Assembly: GCF_900113015.1 (NCBI RefSeq)
Contig: NZ_FONV01000003.1
Coordinates: forward strand, 124,001-188,000
From: Actinoplanes philippinensis
GTDB lineage: Bacteria > Actinomycetota > Actinomycetes > Mycobacteriales > Micromonosporaceae
Direction: 5' to 3'
DNA: 64,000 nt
Both the position numbers and the translations under genes were made by a program. Positions 35,405 through 44,484 of this stretch are shown here, in pieces. The notes under the pieces were generated by a model, which was not told the DNA's origin, did not search any database, and worked only from the letters and a program-made list of their open reading frames with translations. Within the stretch, counting starts at the first letter, position 1. Each line of letters begins with the position of its first letter.

Positions 35405-36454
35405 CTACCTCCTCGACAGCTCGGCGAAGCGCCGGATGTACTGGTTGGCGAGCACCGCGAGCAGCAGCATCGCGCCCAGGAAGAACTTGAACCAGTCGGC
35501 GTCCCAGCCCGCGTAGACGATGCCCTGCGAGGTCATGCCGAAGATCAGCGCGCCGATCGAGGCGCCGATCGCCGAGCCGAACCCGCCGGTCAGCAGGCAG
35601 CCGCCGATCACCGCGGCGACGATGTAGATCAGCTCCTGCCCGAAGCCGGCCTGCGCCTGGATCGAGGTGAGACGCACGATCTGGGTGGTGCCGACGAACC
35701 AGGCCGCGAAGGAAGTGATCATGAAAAGCGAAATCGTGGTACGGGCCACCGGCACCCCGACGTTGCGGCCCGCGTTCGGGTCCCCGCCGGTGGCGAAGAT
35801 CCAGTTGCCGAACCGGGTGCGCAGCAGCAGCCACGAACCCAGGATCGTCGCGACCACCCACCACAGGATCGCGATCTGGAAACTCGCCCCGCCGATGGTG
35901 ATCTCACTGGCGAAGACGGCGTGCAGCACGTCGTACCCAATGATCTTGTTGAAGTTGTTGACCTGCACGGTGTTGGTCACGAGCTTGGTGATGCCCAGGT
36001 TGAGGCCCTGCAGCATGAGGAACGTGCCGAGCGTGATGATGAAGCTCGGCAGCCCGGTGCGCACCACGAGGTAGCCGTTGACGAAGCCGATCGCCAGCAC
36101 CAGGGCCAGCGAGATCAGCAGCGCGGCCCAGGTGTTGACGCCGTAGTAGGTGGTCAGCAGCCCGCTGGTGATCGCCGCGGTGCCGGTCTGCACGCCGGCC
36201 GACAGATCGAAGTGGCCGCCGATCATCAGCAGCGCCACCGCGACGGCCATGATGCCGAGCGTGGAGGCCGGGTCGAGCCAGTTCGCGACGCCGCTCGCCG
36301 ACCGGAAGACGTCGGAGAGGGCGGCGAAGAACACGAAGACCAGCACGGCGCCGATCGAGGCGCCCAGCTCGGGCTTGAGCAGCAGGCGTTTCAGGAGGCC
36401 GACCCGGGCGAGACGCTCGTCCGGGCCGGCCGCGGTGGCGGTGCCTGTCGACAT
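35405..36454 (-). CDS. Sugar ABC transporter permease (CUT2 type)
   Basis: A 349-residue membrane permease of the BPD_transp_2/RbsC family, with about ten helices. The cytoplasmic N-terminal stretch is followed by helices near residues 35-55, 65-110 and so on. The family coupling segment appears in the long conserved block with GGDPNAGRNVGVPVARTT near 225-242. It sits one base after the SBP stop and 3 bases before the ATPase start, in a compact operon. Confidence 0.93.
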   Translation of the reverse strand: MSTGTATAAGPDERLARVGLLKRLLLKPELGASIGAVLVFVFFAALSDVFRSASGVANWLDPASTLGIMAVAVALLMIGGHFDLSAGVQTGTAAITSGLLTTYYGVNTWAALLISLALVLAIGFVNGYLVVRTGLPSFIITLGTFLMLQGLNLGITKLVTNTVQVNNFNKIIGYDVLHAVFASEITIGGASFQIAILWWVVATILGSWLLLRTRFGNWIFATGGDPNAGRNVGVPVARTTISLFMITSFAAWFVGTTQIVRLTSIQAQAGFGQELIYIVAAVIGGCLLTGGFGSAIGASIGALIFGMTSQGIVYAGWDADWFKFFLGAMLLLAVLANQYIRRFAELSRR

Positions 36455-36455
36455 G

Positions 36456-37448
36456 TCAGCGGGTCCCGGCCGCCGCGAGCTGGGCGACCTGGGCCGCGTT
36501 GTCCTTGGTGACCAGGGCCGGGCCGGTCAGCACCTGCTGGCCGCCGCCGAGGACGTTGAGGTTCGACTTGTACTGGGTCAGCATGACGACCGCCTGGTAG
36601 CCCTGCAGGTAGGGCTGCTGGTCGACGGCGAAGAGGATCTTGCCGTCCTGGACCGCCTTGGCGACGTCGGCGTTCAGGTCGAAGGTGGCCAGTTTCGCGG
36701 ACGAGCCGGCCTCGCCGATCGCGGCCGACGCGACGGTCGCGACCGGGCCGCCGAGCGTGACGACACCGTCGATCGCGGTGTCCGCCTGCAGCTTGGCCTT
36801 GATGGTGGCCTGCGAGGACTGCAGGTTGTTGATGTCCACCTGGAGGTTCTCGATGGGCGCGCCGAGAGTGCTCGCGACCGCGGCGCAGCGCTCCTCCAGA
36901 CCGACGTTGCCGGCCTCGTGGATGACGCAGACGGCCTTCTTGACACCCTGGTTCTTCAGTTCGGCGCCGACCGCCTCACCGGCGACCTTCTCGTCCTGTC
37001 CGATGTGGGTGAGCGCGCCGAACTCCTTGGACCGCGACGCGCCGGAGTTGATGGTGATCACCGGGATGCCGGCGGCGACCGCCTTCTCGACGCTGGCCTT
37101 GAGGGCGTCCGGGTTGGCCATCGAGACGACCAGGCCGTCGACCTTCTGGTTCACCGCGGCGTCGATCAGCTGCGCCTGCTTCTGCGGGTCGCCGTCGCTG
37201 GAGTAGTTGATGGTGTCGCCCATGTCGGCGCCGGCCTTCTCCACACCGTTCTTCACGATGCTCCAGAACGCGTCACCGGCCGCCCCGTGCGTGACGACGG
37301 CGATCTTGTATCCGTAACCGCCCTTGCCACCGCCGGCGTCGGTGGTCTTCTCGGCGTTGACCGCGTTGTCGCTGCTGCAAGCGGCGAGTACGAGCATCGT
37401 GGCGGACAGGGCGGCCACCGACGCCCACCTGCGAGACCTGCGCATCAT
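36456..37448 (-). CDS. Sugar-binding lipoprotein of the ABC transporter
   Basis: A 330-residue periplasmic-binding-type lipoprotein. A lipobox LVLAACSSD near residues 18-26 places the lipidated Cys after the signal peptide. The mature protein begins the type I fold at YKIAVVTHGAAGDAFWSIV and contains VDGLVVSMANPDAL and TINSGASRSKEFGA, typical of ribose/inositol/galactofuranose binders (Peripla_BP_4). The first Met of a double ATG is used. It leads the operon ending in the Gfo/Idh/MocA gene. Confidence 0.93.
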   Translation of the reverse strand: MMRRSRRWASVAALSATMLVLAACSSDNAVNAEKTTDAGGGKGGYGYKIAVVTHGAAGDAFWSIVKNGVEKAGADMGDTINYSSDGDPQKQAQLIDAAVNQKVDGLVVSMANPDALKASVEKAVAAGIPVITINSGASRSKEFGALTHIGQDEKVAGEAVGAELKNQGVKKAVCVIHEAGNVGLEERCAAVASTLGAPIENLQVDINNLQSSQATIKAKLQADTAIDGVVTLGGPVATVASAAIGEAGSSAKLATFDLNADVAKAVQDGKILFAVDQQPYLQGYQAVVMLTQYKSNLNVLGGGQQVLTGPALVTKDNAAQVAQLAAAGTR

Positions 37449-37574
37449 CGGATCCTCTCTATATGTTTCCGCCGTGTTTCGCGGCGGTGCAACTGCAGCC
37501 TGTGACTGACCAAGACCAAGGTCAATACTTTGTCCTGACAATATTCGGAAGGCGCTGACAAGGCGCCACGATTG
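37449..37574 (-). promoter_or_regulatory. Promoter and putative operator of the sugar ABC operon
   Basis: On the minus strand, TTGACC (37525-37520) and CAGGCT (37502-37497) are spaced by 17 bases, a reasonable -35/-10 pair. Between them lies the inverted repeat TGACC-N8-GGTCA (37507-37524), a likely operator covering the spacer. A 6-bp stem (CCGCCG/CGGCGG, 37469-37487) lies in the leader. No regulator gene is adjacent. Confidence 0.5.
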
Positions 37575-38342
37575 TCAGTACGCGCCACGGTAGGGCTCGG
37601 GCACGGTGGCGGCACGCCGGAGGTCGTAACCGGGTTCGAGCGTGCCGAACAGGCGATCCCAGACGGTGGTGTAGAAGCCGAGGTTGAAACGCGGATCGGC
37701 GTGGTGCCCGACGTGCATGGCCGGGGTGGCCACCCAGCGGAAGACGACGTGGCGGCGCACGGCCGGCGGCAACGGCTCCACCCCGAGGTGGCCGAGGATG
37801 CCGAAGATCAGGTTGAGCGCCGCGTAGGCGGCCAGGGCCCACACCGAGAACGGGTGGATCGCGAGGATGACCAGCCACATCGCCCCGAAGCCGATCGCTT
37901 CGAGCGGATGCAGGGCGAACAGGGTGATCGGCCGGGCGTCGGCGAAGACGTGGTGCAGCCGGTGCACCCACGGGAACAGCGGCCGCAGGTGGACGGTGGC
38001 GTGACCGACATACATCAACGCGTCCATGACCAGGACGAGGACGGCCAGCTCGGCGATCGCGGCCAGGTCCAGGCGGGCGCGCAGGACGATGACACCGCCG
38101 GTCCACAGCCACCAGCCGGCCACGGTGATCGCGGTGTTGACCACCGTCGTGCTCACCACCAGGGCCAGCTCCAGAGGCTCGACCAGGCCCGGATCGGGGG
38201 TGAGCCGCCGGGCGCCGGGCAGCCGCAGCGCCACGTGCCCGAGGAGCGCGCCGAGGCCGACGAGAGCGACATTTTCCACCAGGGCGAGCAGTGTGAACCA
38301 GCCCGGGTGCAGGCTGTCGAGGAAGGTCAGCACGCTGGTCAC
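37575..38342 (-). CDS. Sterol desaturase/fatty acid hydroxylase family protein
   Basis: A 255-residue membrane di-iron enzyme. The histidine clusters are HATVH near residue 112, HRLHH near 127-131 and HVGHHADPRFN near 207, the three-box arrangement of the superfamily, with four or five hydrophobic helices before and between them. Such enzymes hydroxylate or desaturate lipids such as sterols, fatty acids or carotenoids. The GTG at 38342 is preferred. A TTG 30 bases upstream lies inside the loop of the terminator hairpin of the previous gene. No ribosome-binding site is clear at either. Confidence 0.85.
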   Translation of the reverse strand: MTSVLTFLDSLHPGWFTLLALVENVALVGLGALLGHVALRLPGARRLTPDPGLVEPLELALVVSTTVVNTAITVAGWWLWTGGVIVLRARLDLAAIAELAVLVLVMDALMYVGHATVHLRPLFPWVHRLHHVFADARPITLFALHPLEAIGFGAMWLVILAIHPFSVWALAAYAALNLIFGILGHLGVEPLPPAVRRHVVFRWVATPAMHVGHHADPRFNLGFYTTVWDRLFGTLEPGYDLRRAATVPEPYRGAY

Positions 38343-38358
38343 GGGGCAGAGCGTACGG

Positions 38359-38389
38359 GGCAGGCCCGGCAAGGGGCGCCGGGCCTGCC
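38359..38389 (-). terminator. Terminator after the sugar dehydrogenase-PKD gene
   Basis: GGCAGGCCCGGC and its complement make a perfect 12-bp stem with a 7-nt loop, 17 bases after the stop codon at 38406. It separates the secreted dehydrogenase operon from the sterol desaturase gene. Confidence 0.75.
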
Positions 38390-38405
38390 TGTCTCGTGGT
38401 GGCGG

Positions 38406-40469
38406 TTACTCCTCGTCAGGGGTGAGGACGACCTCGGCGGAGCCGGTCTGGCCGTCGGCATCGGTGTACTCGGCGACGAAGACCGCCGCCAGGTTCTCCG
38501 CGCCGGCGTGGCCGGGGTCGATGAACGTGGTGATCGAGCCGCTGCAGCCGGTGCTGGTGGAGAGCGGGTGCCCGTGCTGGTCGTGACCGAGGATGTAGGA
38601 CACCTGCACGTTCGCGCAGTTGACCGGGCTGTCGTCGACGACGGCGACCTCGAAGTTCACCGTGTCGCCGAACTCGAAGGGCTGGCCCTCGGTCGGCGTT
38701 ACGAACGAGACGGTAGGCGCCACCGGGCCGACGTGCAGCAGGAACTCGGCGGAGGCGGACCGGCCGGTGGAATCGGTGACCTTCAGGGTGGCCCGGTAGT
38801 CGCCGTTCTCGGTGTACGTGTACGACGGGTACGGGTGCCGTGAGTCGACGTCACCGTCGGCGTCGAAGTCCCAGGCGTACCGCAGCGCGTCGCCGTCTGG
38901 GTCGACGGTGCCGGCGCTGGTGAAGTTGACCGTGAACGGGGCGGATCCGACCGTCGGCTCGGCGTTGATCTTCACGATCGGGGTCTTGTTCGCCGGCGCG
39001 TAGTCGATGCGGGCCAGCTGCGCCTCGGGGTTCTCGGCGAAGTAGCCGTCCCCGTACTCCAGGACGTAGAGGGCGCCGTCCGGGCCGAACTCCAGGTCCA
39101 TGGGGTTGTCGAAGACGATCGACGGGAGCACCGACTCGATGTTCGTGACCCGGTCGTCGTCGTCCAGGGTCAGCGCCTTGACGTAGTCCCGGGTCCACTC
39201 GTAGAACAGCGGCTTGCCGTCGAAGTCGGCCGGCCACTTGACCTGCGACTTGCTGCGCCGGTCGTACTGGTAGGCGGGGCCACCCATCGGGCCGATGCCG
39301 CCGGTGCCGAGTTGCGGGAACTGGGCGCTGGCGCCGTACGAGTAGACGATCTCGGCCTTCTCCACCGGCGGCAGGTTGCGCAGCCCGGTGTTGTTGGGCG
39401 ACGCGTTGACCGGTTGCGCGCAGTTGAACGGCTGCCCGGACGTGCCGGTGGCGAAGTCGTAGTCCACATAGGGCATGTCCGGGGCGACGCAGTACGGCCA
39501 CCCGTAGTTGGCCGGCTTGTCGATGGCCATCCAGCGGCCGTGGCCGGCGGGCCCGCGGGCCGGGTTGGGCTGGTTGGCGTCAGGCGAGTAGTCGGCCATG
39601 TAGACGACACCGGTCCGCTCGTCGACGTCGAAGCGGAACGGATTGCGCAGACCCATCGCGTAGATCTCCGGGCGGGTCTTCGGGGTGCCCTTCTTGAAGA
39701 GGTTGCCCTTCGGGATCGAGTACGTGCCGTTCGCCTTGACCGTGATGCGCAGCAGCTTGCCCCGCAGGTCGTTGGTGTTGGCCGCGCTGCGCTGGGCGTC
39801 GAAGGCGGGGTTGCGGTCCGGGCGCTCGTCGATCGGCGTGTAGCCGGAGGACGCGAACGGGTTGGTGTCGTCGCCGGTGGACAGGTACAGGTTGCCCTGC
39901 CCGTCGAAGTCGATCTTGCCGCCGACGTGGCAGCAGATGCCGCGGTCGACCGGGACCTGGATGATCTTCTGCTCACTGGCCAGGTCGAGGGTGTTGCCGC
40001 GCAGCTTGAACCGGGACAGCTGCAGGTGGCCCTTGAACGGGGCGAAGTCGGCGGCGGTGCCGGTCTCCGGGGCGTCGCCCTCGTTGACGCCGGGGGTGGC
40101 CGGGTCGTCCGTCGGGGTGTCGAGCACCGGGGAGTAGTAGACGTACACCCAGTGGTTGCGGCTGAAGTCCGGGTCGATGGCGATGCCCTGCACGCCCTCT
40201 TCGTCGTGCAGGTAGACCGGAATGGTGGCGGCCAGCACATTGCGCCCGGTCCGTGGCTCGTGGATGCGGATCTGCCCCTTGCGGGCGGTATGCAGCACCC
40301 GGTTGTCGGGCAGGACGGCCAGGGCGATCGGCTCGCCCGGGAAGTCGTCGAGGGTCACCTTCTGGAAGTCGGAGTCCGGCGGCGGCGCAGCCTGGGCGGG
40401 GCTGCCGGACCCGGCGACACCGGTGGTGGCGAGCAGGGCCGCGGCGGCCGCGGCGAGAAGACGTCGCAT
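38406..40469 (-). CDS. Secreted PQQ-type sugar dehydrogenase with PKD domain
   Basis: A 687-residue exported protein. Signal peptide of about 28 residues (ending PAQAA), then a six-bladed beta-propeller of the glucose/sorbosone dehydrogenase type. Features include EEGVQGIAIDPDF near residue 92, GGKIDFDGQGNLYLSTGDD near 190, and ANTNDLRGKLLRI near 238, the segments that hold PQQ and calcium. A PKD-like domain (WDFDADGDVD, PSYTYTENGDYRATL) follows at about residues 515-590, then a second beta-sandwich of about 95 residues. It should oxidise sugars outside the cell. One base separates it from the upstream TIM-barrel gene, which also has an export signal. Confidence 0.9.
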   Translation of the reverse strand: MRRLLAAAAAALLATTGVAGSGSPAQAAPPPDSDFQKVTLDDFPGEPIALAVLPDNRVLHTARKGQIRIHEPRTGRNVLAATIPVYLHDEEGVQGIAIDPDFSRNHWVYVYYSPVLDTPTDDPATPGVNEGDAPETGTAADFAPFKGHLQLSRFKLRGNTLDLASEQKIIQVPVDRGICCHVGGKIDFDGQGNLYLSTGDDTNPFASSGYTPIDERPDRNPAFDAQRSAANTNDLRGKLLRITVKANGTYSIPKGNLFKKGTPKTRPEIYAMGLRNPFRFDVDERTGVVYMADYSPDANQPNPARGPAGHGRWMAIDKPANYGWPYCVAPDMPYVDYDFATGTSGQPFNCAQPVNASPNNTGLRNLPPVEKAEIVYSYGASAQFPQLGTGGIGPMGGPAYQYDRRSKSQVKWPADFDGKPLFYEWTRDYVKALTLDDDDRVTNIESVLPSIVFDNPMDLEFGPDGALYVLEYGDGYFAENPEAQLARIDYAPANKTPIVKINAEPTVGSAPFTVNFTSAGTVDPDGDALRYAWDFDADGDVDSRHPYPSYTYTENGDYRATLKVTDSTGRSASAEFLLHVGPVAPTVSFVTPTEGQPFEFGDTVNFEVAVVDDSPVNCANVQVSYILGHDQHGHPLSTSTGCSGSITTFIDPGHAGAENLAAVFVAEYTDADGQTGSAEVVLTPDEE

Positions 40470-40470
40470 G

Positions 40471-41400
40471 TCAGTACCTCAGCCCGGTCAGGTATTGGTA
40501 GCCGACCCGGGCGGTGTCCAGGGCCTGCGCGGGAGTGCGTGGCGGACTGCCCGCGTCGTCGCGTTCCACGATGTACTCGACGAGTCCCGCCTCGGCGGCC
40601 CGGCGGAAGACCCGTTCGAAGTCGATCAGGCCGGCGCCGGGGTCGGCGAAGCTGCTGCTCACATCCATGTCCTTGACGTGGACCTGCTTGATCCGGCGGC
40701 GGTTGCGCTCGATCAGGTCGACCGGGTCGGCGGCGCCGCGCCAGGCCCAGTAGATGTCGACCTCCAGGTGCACCAGGCGCGGGTCGGTCTCCTGGGTGAT
40801 GATGTCGAAGCCGGTGCGCTCCCCGCCGTCCTGGCGCAGGAACTCGTTGTGGTGGTTGTGGTAACCGAAGCTGAGCCCGGCCCGGCGCGCCAGCTCGCCG
40901 GCCTTGTTGAGGTCGGCGGCGAAGGCACGGTAGACGGCGCCGTTGCGGATCGGCCCGTTGGCGTCGGTGCCGAAGTACGGGTGGACGATGAATTTGTTGC
41001 CGACGATCGCGGCGTCGTCCAGAGCGCGCTTCCAGGTCTCGGCGTTCCACGGCTGCGGGATGCCGGCGTGCCCGGACGTGGCGCGCAGTCCGGCGTTGTC
41101 CAGCGCGGTACGGAACTGGGCGGCGGTCCGGCCGACGAACCCGGCGTGCTCGACCCGCTTGTAGCCGATCGCGGCGAGCTGGGTGAAGCTGCCCTCGAGG
41201 TCGACGGCGAGCTGGTTGCGCAGCGTGTAGAGCTGCACGCTGATCTGGTCGCGGGGGACCCGGCGCGGGGACGAGTGCCCGCCGGCCGCGGCGGGCGAGC
41301 CGAGCGCGGTGGACGCGCCGATGGCTGCGGCTCCGGCAGCGGCGGCGCCCAGGAGGCCGCGGCGGCTCAGCGAGGACTGTTGGGGTGGTGACTCGTGCAT
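40471..41400 (-). CDS. Exported sugar phosphate isomerase/epimerase-like TIM barrel
   Basis: A 309-residue protein of the xylose-isomerase-like TIM-barrel family (AP_endonuc_2). The N-terminus SLSRRGLLGAAAAGAAA is a twin-arginine (Tat) export signal, so it is folded and metallated in the cytoplasm before export. Metal-site motifs include FGYHNHHNEF near residue 170, VHLEVDIYW near 200 and IKQVHVKDMD near 228. The ATG at 41400 has GGAGG upstream. Together with the secreted dehydrogenase it forms a small extracytoplasmic sugar-modifying operon. In related 3-keto-glycoside pathways such barrels cleave oxidised glycosides; this function is inferred. Confidence 0.88.
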   Translation of the reverse strand: MHESPPQQSSLSRRGLLGAAAAGAAAIGASTALGSPAAAGGHSSPRRVPRDQISVQLYTLRNQLAVDLEGSFTQLAAIGYKRVEHAGFVGRTAAQFRTALDNAGLRATSGHAGIPQPWNAETWKRALDDAAIVGNKFIVHPYFGTDANGPIRNGAVYRAFAADLNKAGELARRAGLSFGYHNHHNEFLRQDGGERTGFDIITQETDPRLVHLEVDIYWAWRGAADPVDLIERNRRRIKQVHVKDMDVSSSFADPGAGLIDFERVFRRAAEAGLVEYIVERDDAGSPPRTPAQALDTARVGYQYLTGLRY

Positions 41401-41640
41401 GCGGTGGTGCCTCCGGTTTCGCAAATTGAACACGGATGGCATGCGGGGGCACGGTGGCGGCAAACCCGCATGCGGCAACTTTCGTGCAGAGCGGTTTCCG
41501 TACCGCACGTTACCGCGAATTTACGTTCGTCACTAGAGAAACATATGGATGAAACAAATGAAACTATTGCTGGCCGCAGCGAAAGGGCACGGCGGAGTGG
41601 CCGGACGCGGCAACGCCCGGCCCCTCGCGGTGAGCGGCGG
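41401..41640. promoter_or_regulatory. Promoter region of the exported isomerase operon
   Basis: A 240-bp gap between two minus-strand genes. Bases 41505-41570 are unusually AT-rich for this genome (CACTAGAGAAACATATGGAT), which fits a promoter region. CCGCATGCGG at 41467-41476 is a perfect 10-bp palindrome. I find no classical -35/-10 pair. Confidence 0.4.
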
Positions 41641-42648
41641 TTACTGGTTGGAGGAGAAGGCCGCGTCGAACGCCGCCGACGGGGCGTCGAACGCCAGCCG
41701 GCGCACGAACTGCAGGGCCTCCGGCGCGCCGACCAGCCGGTCCATGCCGGCGTCCTCCCACTCGACGGAGATCGGGCCGTCGTAGCCGATCGCGTTCAGC
41801 GCCCGGAAACAGTCCTCCCACGGCACGTCGCCGTGACCGGTGGAGACGAAGTCCCAGCCGCGCCGCAGGTCGGCCCACGGCAGGTGGGAGCTGAGCCGGC
41901 CCCGGCGGCCGTCGCCGGTGCGCACCTTCGCGTCCTTGCAGTCCACGTGGTAGATGCGGTCGGCGAAGTCGAAGATGAAGTTGACCGGGTCGAGCTCCTG
42001 CCACACGAAGTGCGACGGGTCCCAGTTGAGCCCGAAGGCCGGCCGGTGGCCGATCGCCTCCAGCGCCCGCTTGGTGGTCCAGTAGTCGTAGGCGATCTCA
42101 CTGGGGTGCACCTCGTGCGCGAACCGCACACCGACCTCGTCGAAAACGTCGAGGATCGGGTTCCACCGGTCGGCGAAGTCCTGGTAGCCGCGCTCGATCA
42201 TCGACGGCGGGACCGGCGGGAACATGGCCAGCGTGTGCCAGATCGACGATCCGGTGAATCCGACGACGGTACGCACCCCGAGCGCCGCCGCGGCCCGGGC
42301 AGTGTCCTTGATCTCCTCGGCGGCCCGCCGGCGCACCCCCTCGGGTTCGCCGTCGCCCCAGATCCGGGCGGGCAGGATGTCCTGGTGCCGTTCGTCGATC
42401 GGGTGGTCGCAGACGGCCTGCCCGACCAGGTGGTTGGAGATCGCGTACACCTGAAGGTTGTGCTTGGCCAGGGTCTCGCGCTTGCGTTCGATGTAACCGT
42501 CGTCGGCGAGCGCCTTGTCGACCTCGAAGTGGTCGCCCCAGCAGGCGATCTCCAGGCCGTCGTAGCCCCAGCCGGAGGCCAGCCGGCACACCTCGTCGAA
42601 CGGCAGGTCGGCCCACTGGCCGGTGAACAGCGTGATCGGTCGCGCCAT
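41641..42648 (-). CDS. Cytoplasmic sugar phosphate isomerase/epimerase (TIM barrel)
   Basis: A 335-residue AP_endonuc_2-type TIM barrel without an export signal. It begins [20 protein letters not shown] and shows [11 protein letters not shown] near residue 28, [14 protein letters not shown] near 178, [12 protein letters not shown] near 209 and [11 protein letters not shown] near 236, which supply the metal-binding Glu, Asp, His and Asp. Homologues of this length accompany Gfo/Idh/MocA enzymes and ThuA-type genes in actinobacteria. The ATG at 42648 has GAGG and GGAAG upstream. It is separated from the ThuA-domain gene by a large hairpin. Confidence 0.88.
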   Translation of the reverse strand: MARPITLFTGQWADLPFDEVCRLASGWGYDGLEIACWGDHFEVDKALADDGYIERKRETLAKHNLQVYAISNHLVGQAVCDHPIDERHQDILPARIWGDGEPEGVRRRAAEEIKDTARAAAALGVRTVVGFTGSSIWHTLAMFPPVPPSMIERGYQDFADRWNPILDVFDEVGVRFAHEVHPSEIAYDYWTTKRALEAIGHRPAFGLNWDPSHFVWQELDPVNFIFDFADRIYHVDCKDAKVRTGDGRRGRLSSHLPWADLRRGWDFVSTGHGDVPWEDCFRALNAIGYDGPISVEWEDAGMDRLVGAPEALQFVRRLAFDAPSAAFDAAFSSNQ

Positions 42649-42751
42649 GGTCTCACTTCCTCGCAGCAGAATTCCGAAAAGGGGGATTCGGTGCCGGCGC
42701 GAGGAGCCGGAGAGGGGCGAGCGGTCAGGACAGGCTGCGGCGGGTCTGCCG

Positions 42752-42811
42752 GGGTGGGTTGCGCCTCCCGTCCCCGGACACCGCTGTGTCCACGGTCGCC
42801 GCAACCCACCC
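42752..42811 (-). terminator. Large stem with an inner hairpin behind the ThuA-domain gene
   Basis: GGGTGGGTTGCG pairs with CGCAACCCACCC (12 bp). The 36-nt interior contains a second hairpin, GGACAC-cgct-GTGTCC. It lies 18 bases after the stop of the 42829 gene and upstream of the isomerase. It is probably a compound terminator; a structured leader for the isomerase mRNA is the alternative. Confidence 0.6.
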
Positions 42812-42828
42812 TAGTAGCGGTGGTACGT

Positions 42829-44484
42829 CTAGGGAAGACGCCACTGCTGGTTCGCGCCGGTGTGACAGTCCCAGAGGTGGATCTGCTGACCGTCGGCGGA
42901 GCTGTTCTGCGACACGTCCAGGCACCGGCCGGACTGCGGGTTGCGCACGGTGCCGCCGGCCTGCGCCACCCAGTTCTGCGCGCCGCTGCCGTTGCACGTC
43001 CACAGCTGCGCCTTCGTGCCGTTGGCGGTCGCGCCGCCGGCCACGTCGAGGCACTTGTTCGACTGCGGGTTGCGCCACACCTGCCCGGCGATCGACCAGA
43101 CCTGCGCGCCGGAGCCGTTGCAGGTCCACAGCTGCACCTTGGTGCCGTCCGCGGCGCCGCCGCCACTGATGTCCAGGCACTTGCCGGCCAGGCCGACGAC
43201 CGGCCCGGCGCCACCGGCGGGGCCGGTCAGCTCCTTGATCCGGATGTTGCGGAACGACGCGTCGTCGCCGTCACCGTGGTTCTGGATGCCGATGTGGCCG
43301 GCGAGCGACCGTACCGGATCGGTGTTGGTGAAGTCGTTGATCTTGACGCTGTTGAGGAAGACCTGCAGGTGCTCCCCCTCGACCAGGAGCTCGTAGGTGT
43401 TCCACTCCCCCGGCGGGTTGAGCGCGGCGTCGCGCGCGGCGATGTCGGCGGCCTGGAACGTGTAGACCGAGCCGGTGGTGCGGTCGGCCGCGTCGGTGGC
43501 GTCGATCTGGATCTCGTAGCCGTTGTTCACCGCCGACCACGGGTCGCTCGACGGCGGGAAGCCGAGGAAGACGCCGGTGTTGTCGTCGCCGGCCAGCTTC
43601 CAGTCCAGCTTGAGCGAGTAGTTGGTGAACTGCTTCGCCGAGTACCAGTAGAGGCCCATGCCCCCGGTCGAGGTGAGCGTGGCGTCGGTGTCGGTGAAGG
43701 CGCCCGGCCCGGCCTGCGACCAGCCGGTCGCCGACCCGTTGTAGAGGGCGGTGTAGCCGGTCTCCGGGCGGCAGTCGGCGTTGGTGCGCTTGGCCGTGTA
43801 GCGGATGCCGCCGAGCAGGTGCGCCCGGAACGCGGTCTCGGCGTAGGCCGGCGGGGTGTGGCCGCCGCCGGTGTAGAAGGAGCGGCCCGCGTCCACCGTC
43901 TTGCACCAGGCGTGCGGGTGGTCGGCGCCCATCTGCCCGCCCGAGTACGACCCCTCGTCGAGTGTGGCCAGCACGTGCGCGGTGCCGCGGGCGTTGGTGC
44001 GGTAGTCGTACCACTCGTCGGTGCGCGGCCACGTCTGCGACAGATGCGCGGTGGACGCGTGCGCCCGGTCCTCCACCTTGACCGTGGCCTGCTGCACCGC
44101 CGGGTGGGAGGCGAAGTACGCGCCGACGAGCCGGCCGTAGAAGGGCCAGTCGTACTCGGTGTCGGCGGCCGCGTGCACGCCGGTGTAGCCGCCGCCGGCC
44201 CGGATGTAGGACTCGAAGGCGGTCTGCTGGTCGGCGTCGAGGACGTCGCCGGTGGTGTTGAGGAAGACGACGGTCGCGAAGCGGGACAGGTTGGCGGTGG
44301 TGAACGCGGTGGCGTCCTCGGTGGCGGTGACGGTGAAGTTGTTCGCCGCCCCCAGGTCACGGATCGCCTGGACGCCCGCGGCGATCGAGTCGTGCCGGAA
44401 CCCGGCGGTCTTCGAGAACACCAGCACGTCGTAGGCGGGGTCGGCAAACCATCGACTTTTGTCACTACGAGCGGAACTTTTCAA
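42829..44484 (-). CDS. ThuA-DUF1080-ricin-lectin protein lacking its signal peptide
   Basis: A 551-residue three-domain protein. ThuA-like domain at about residues 17-230 (VLVFSKTAGFRHDSI, GVHAAADTEYDW). DUF1080/3-keto-disaccharide-hydrolase-type beta-sandwich at about 240-410 (TGWSQAGPGAFTD, NNGYEIQIDATDAAD, VFLNSVKINDF). Ricin-type lectin at 425-551 with three QxW-like repeats (GAQVWSI, GAQNWVA, NQQWRL). Relatives with this layout are exported, yet here the frame opens at a TTG only about 15 codons before the ThuA core, with no hydrophobic leader. The TTGA overlaps the polyprenyl synthase stop. It looks like an N-terminal loss through fusion of an exported gene to the operon end. Confidence 0.85.
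   Translation of the reverse strand: MKSSARSDKSRWFADPAYDVLVFSKTAGFRHDSIAAGVQAIRDLGAANNFTVTATEDATAFTTANLSRFATVVFLNTTGDVLDADQQTAFESYIRAGGGYTGVHAAADTEYDWPFYGRLVGAYFASHPAVQQATVKVEDRAHASTAHLSQTWPRTDEWYDYRTNARGTAHVLATLDEGSYSGGQMGADHPHAWCKTVDAGRSFYTGGGHTPPAYAETAFRAHLLGGIRYTAKRTNADCRPETGYTALYNGSATGWSQAGPGAFTDTDATLTSTGGMGLYWYSAKQFTNYSLKLDWKLAGDDNTGVFLGFPPSSDPWSAVNNGYEIQIDATDAADRTTGSVYTFQAADIAARDAALNPPGEWNTYELLVEGEHLQVFLNSVKINDFTNTDPVRSLAGHIGIQNHGDGDDASFRNIRIKELTGPAGGAGPVVGLAGKCLDISGGGAADGTKVQLWTCNGSGAQVWSIAGQVWRNPQSNKCLDVAGGATANGTKAQLWTCNGSGAQNWVAQAGGTVRNPQSGRCLDVSQNSSADGQQIHLWDCHTGANQQWRLP

Noticed and set aside
36456..37448. Assignment of the first ABC system as a myo-inositol transporter
   Set aside because: The binding protein belongs to a broad sugar class and no inositol-catabolic (iol) genes are adjacent. 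The synthase at 51115 makes inositol phosphate, and does not show that inositol is imported.
38343..38372. Upstream TTG start for the sterol desaturase-type gene
   Set aside because: The TTG lies in the loop of a perfect 12-bp terminator stem, so the GTG at 38342 is more plausible.
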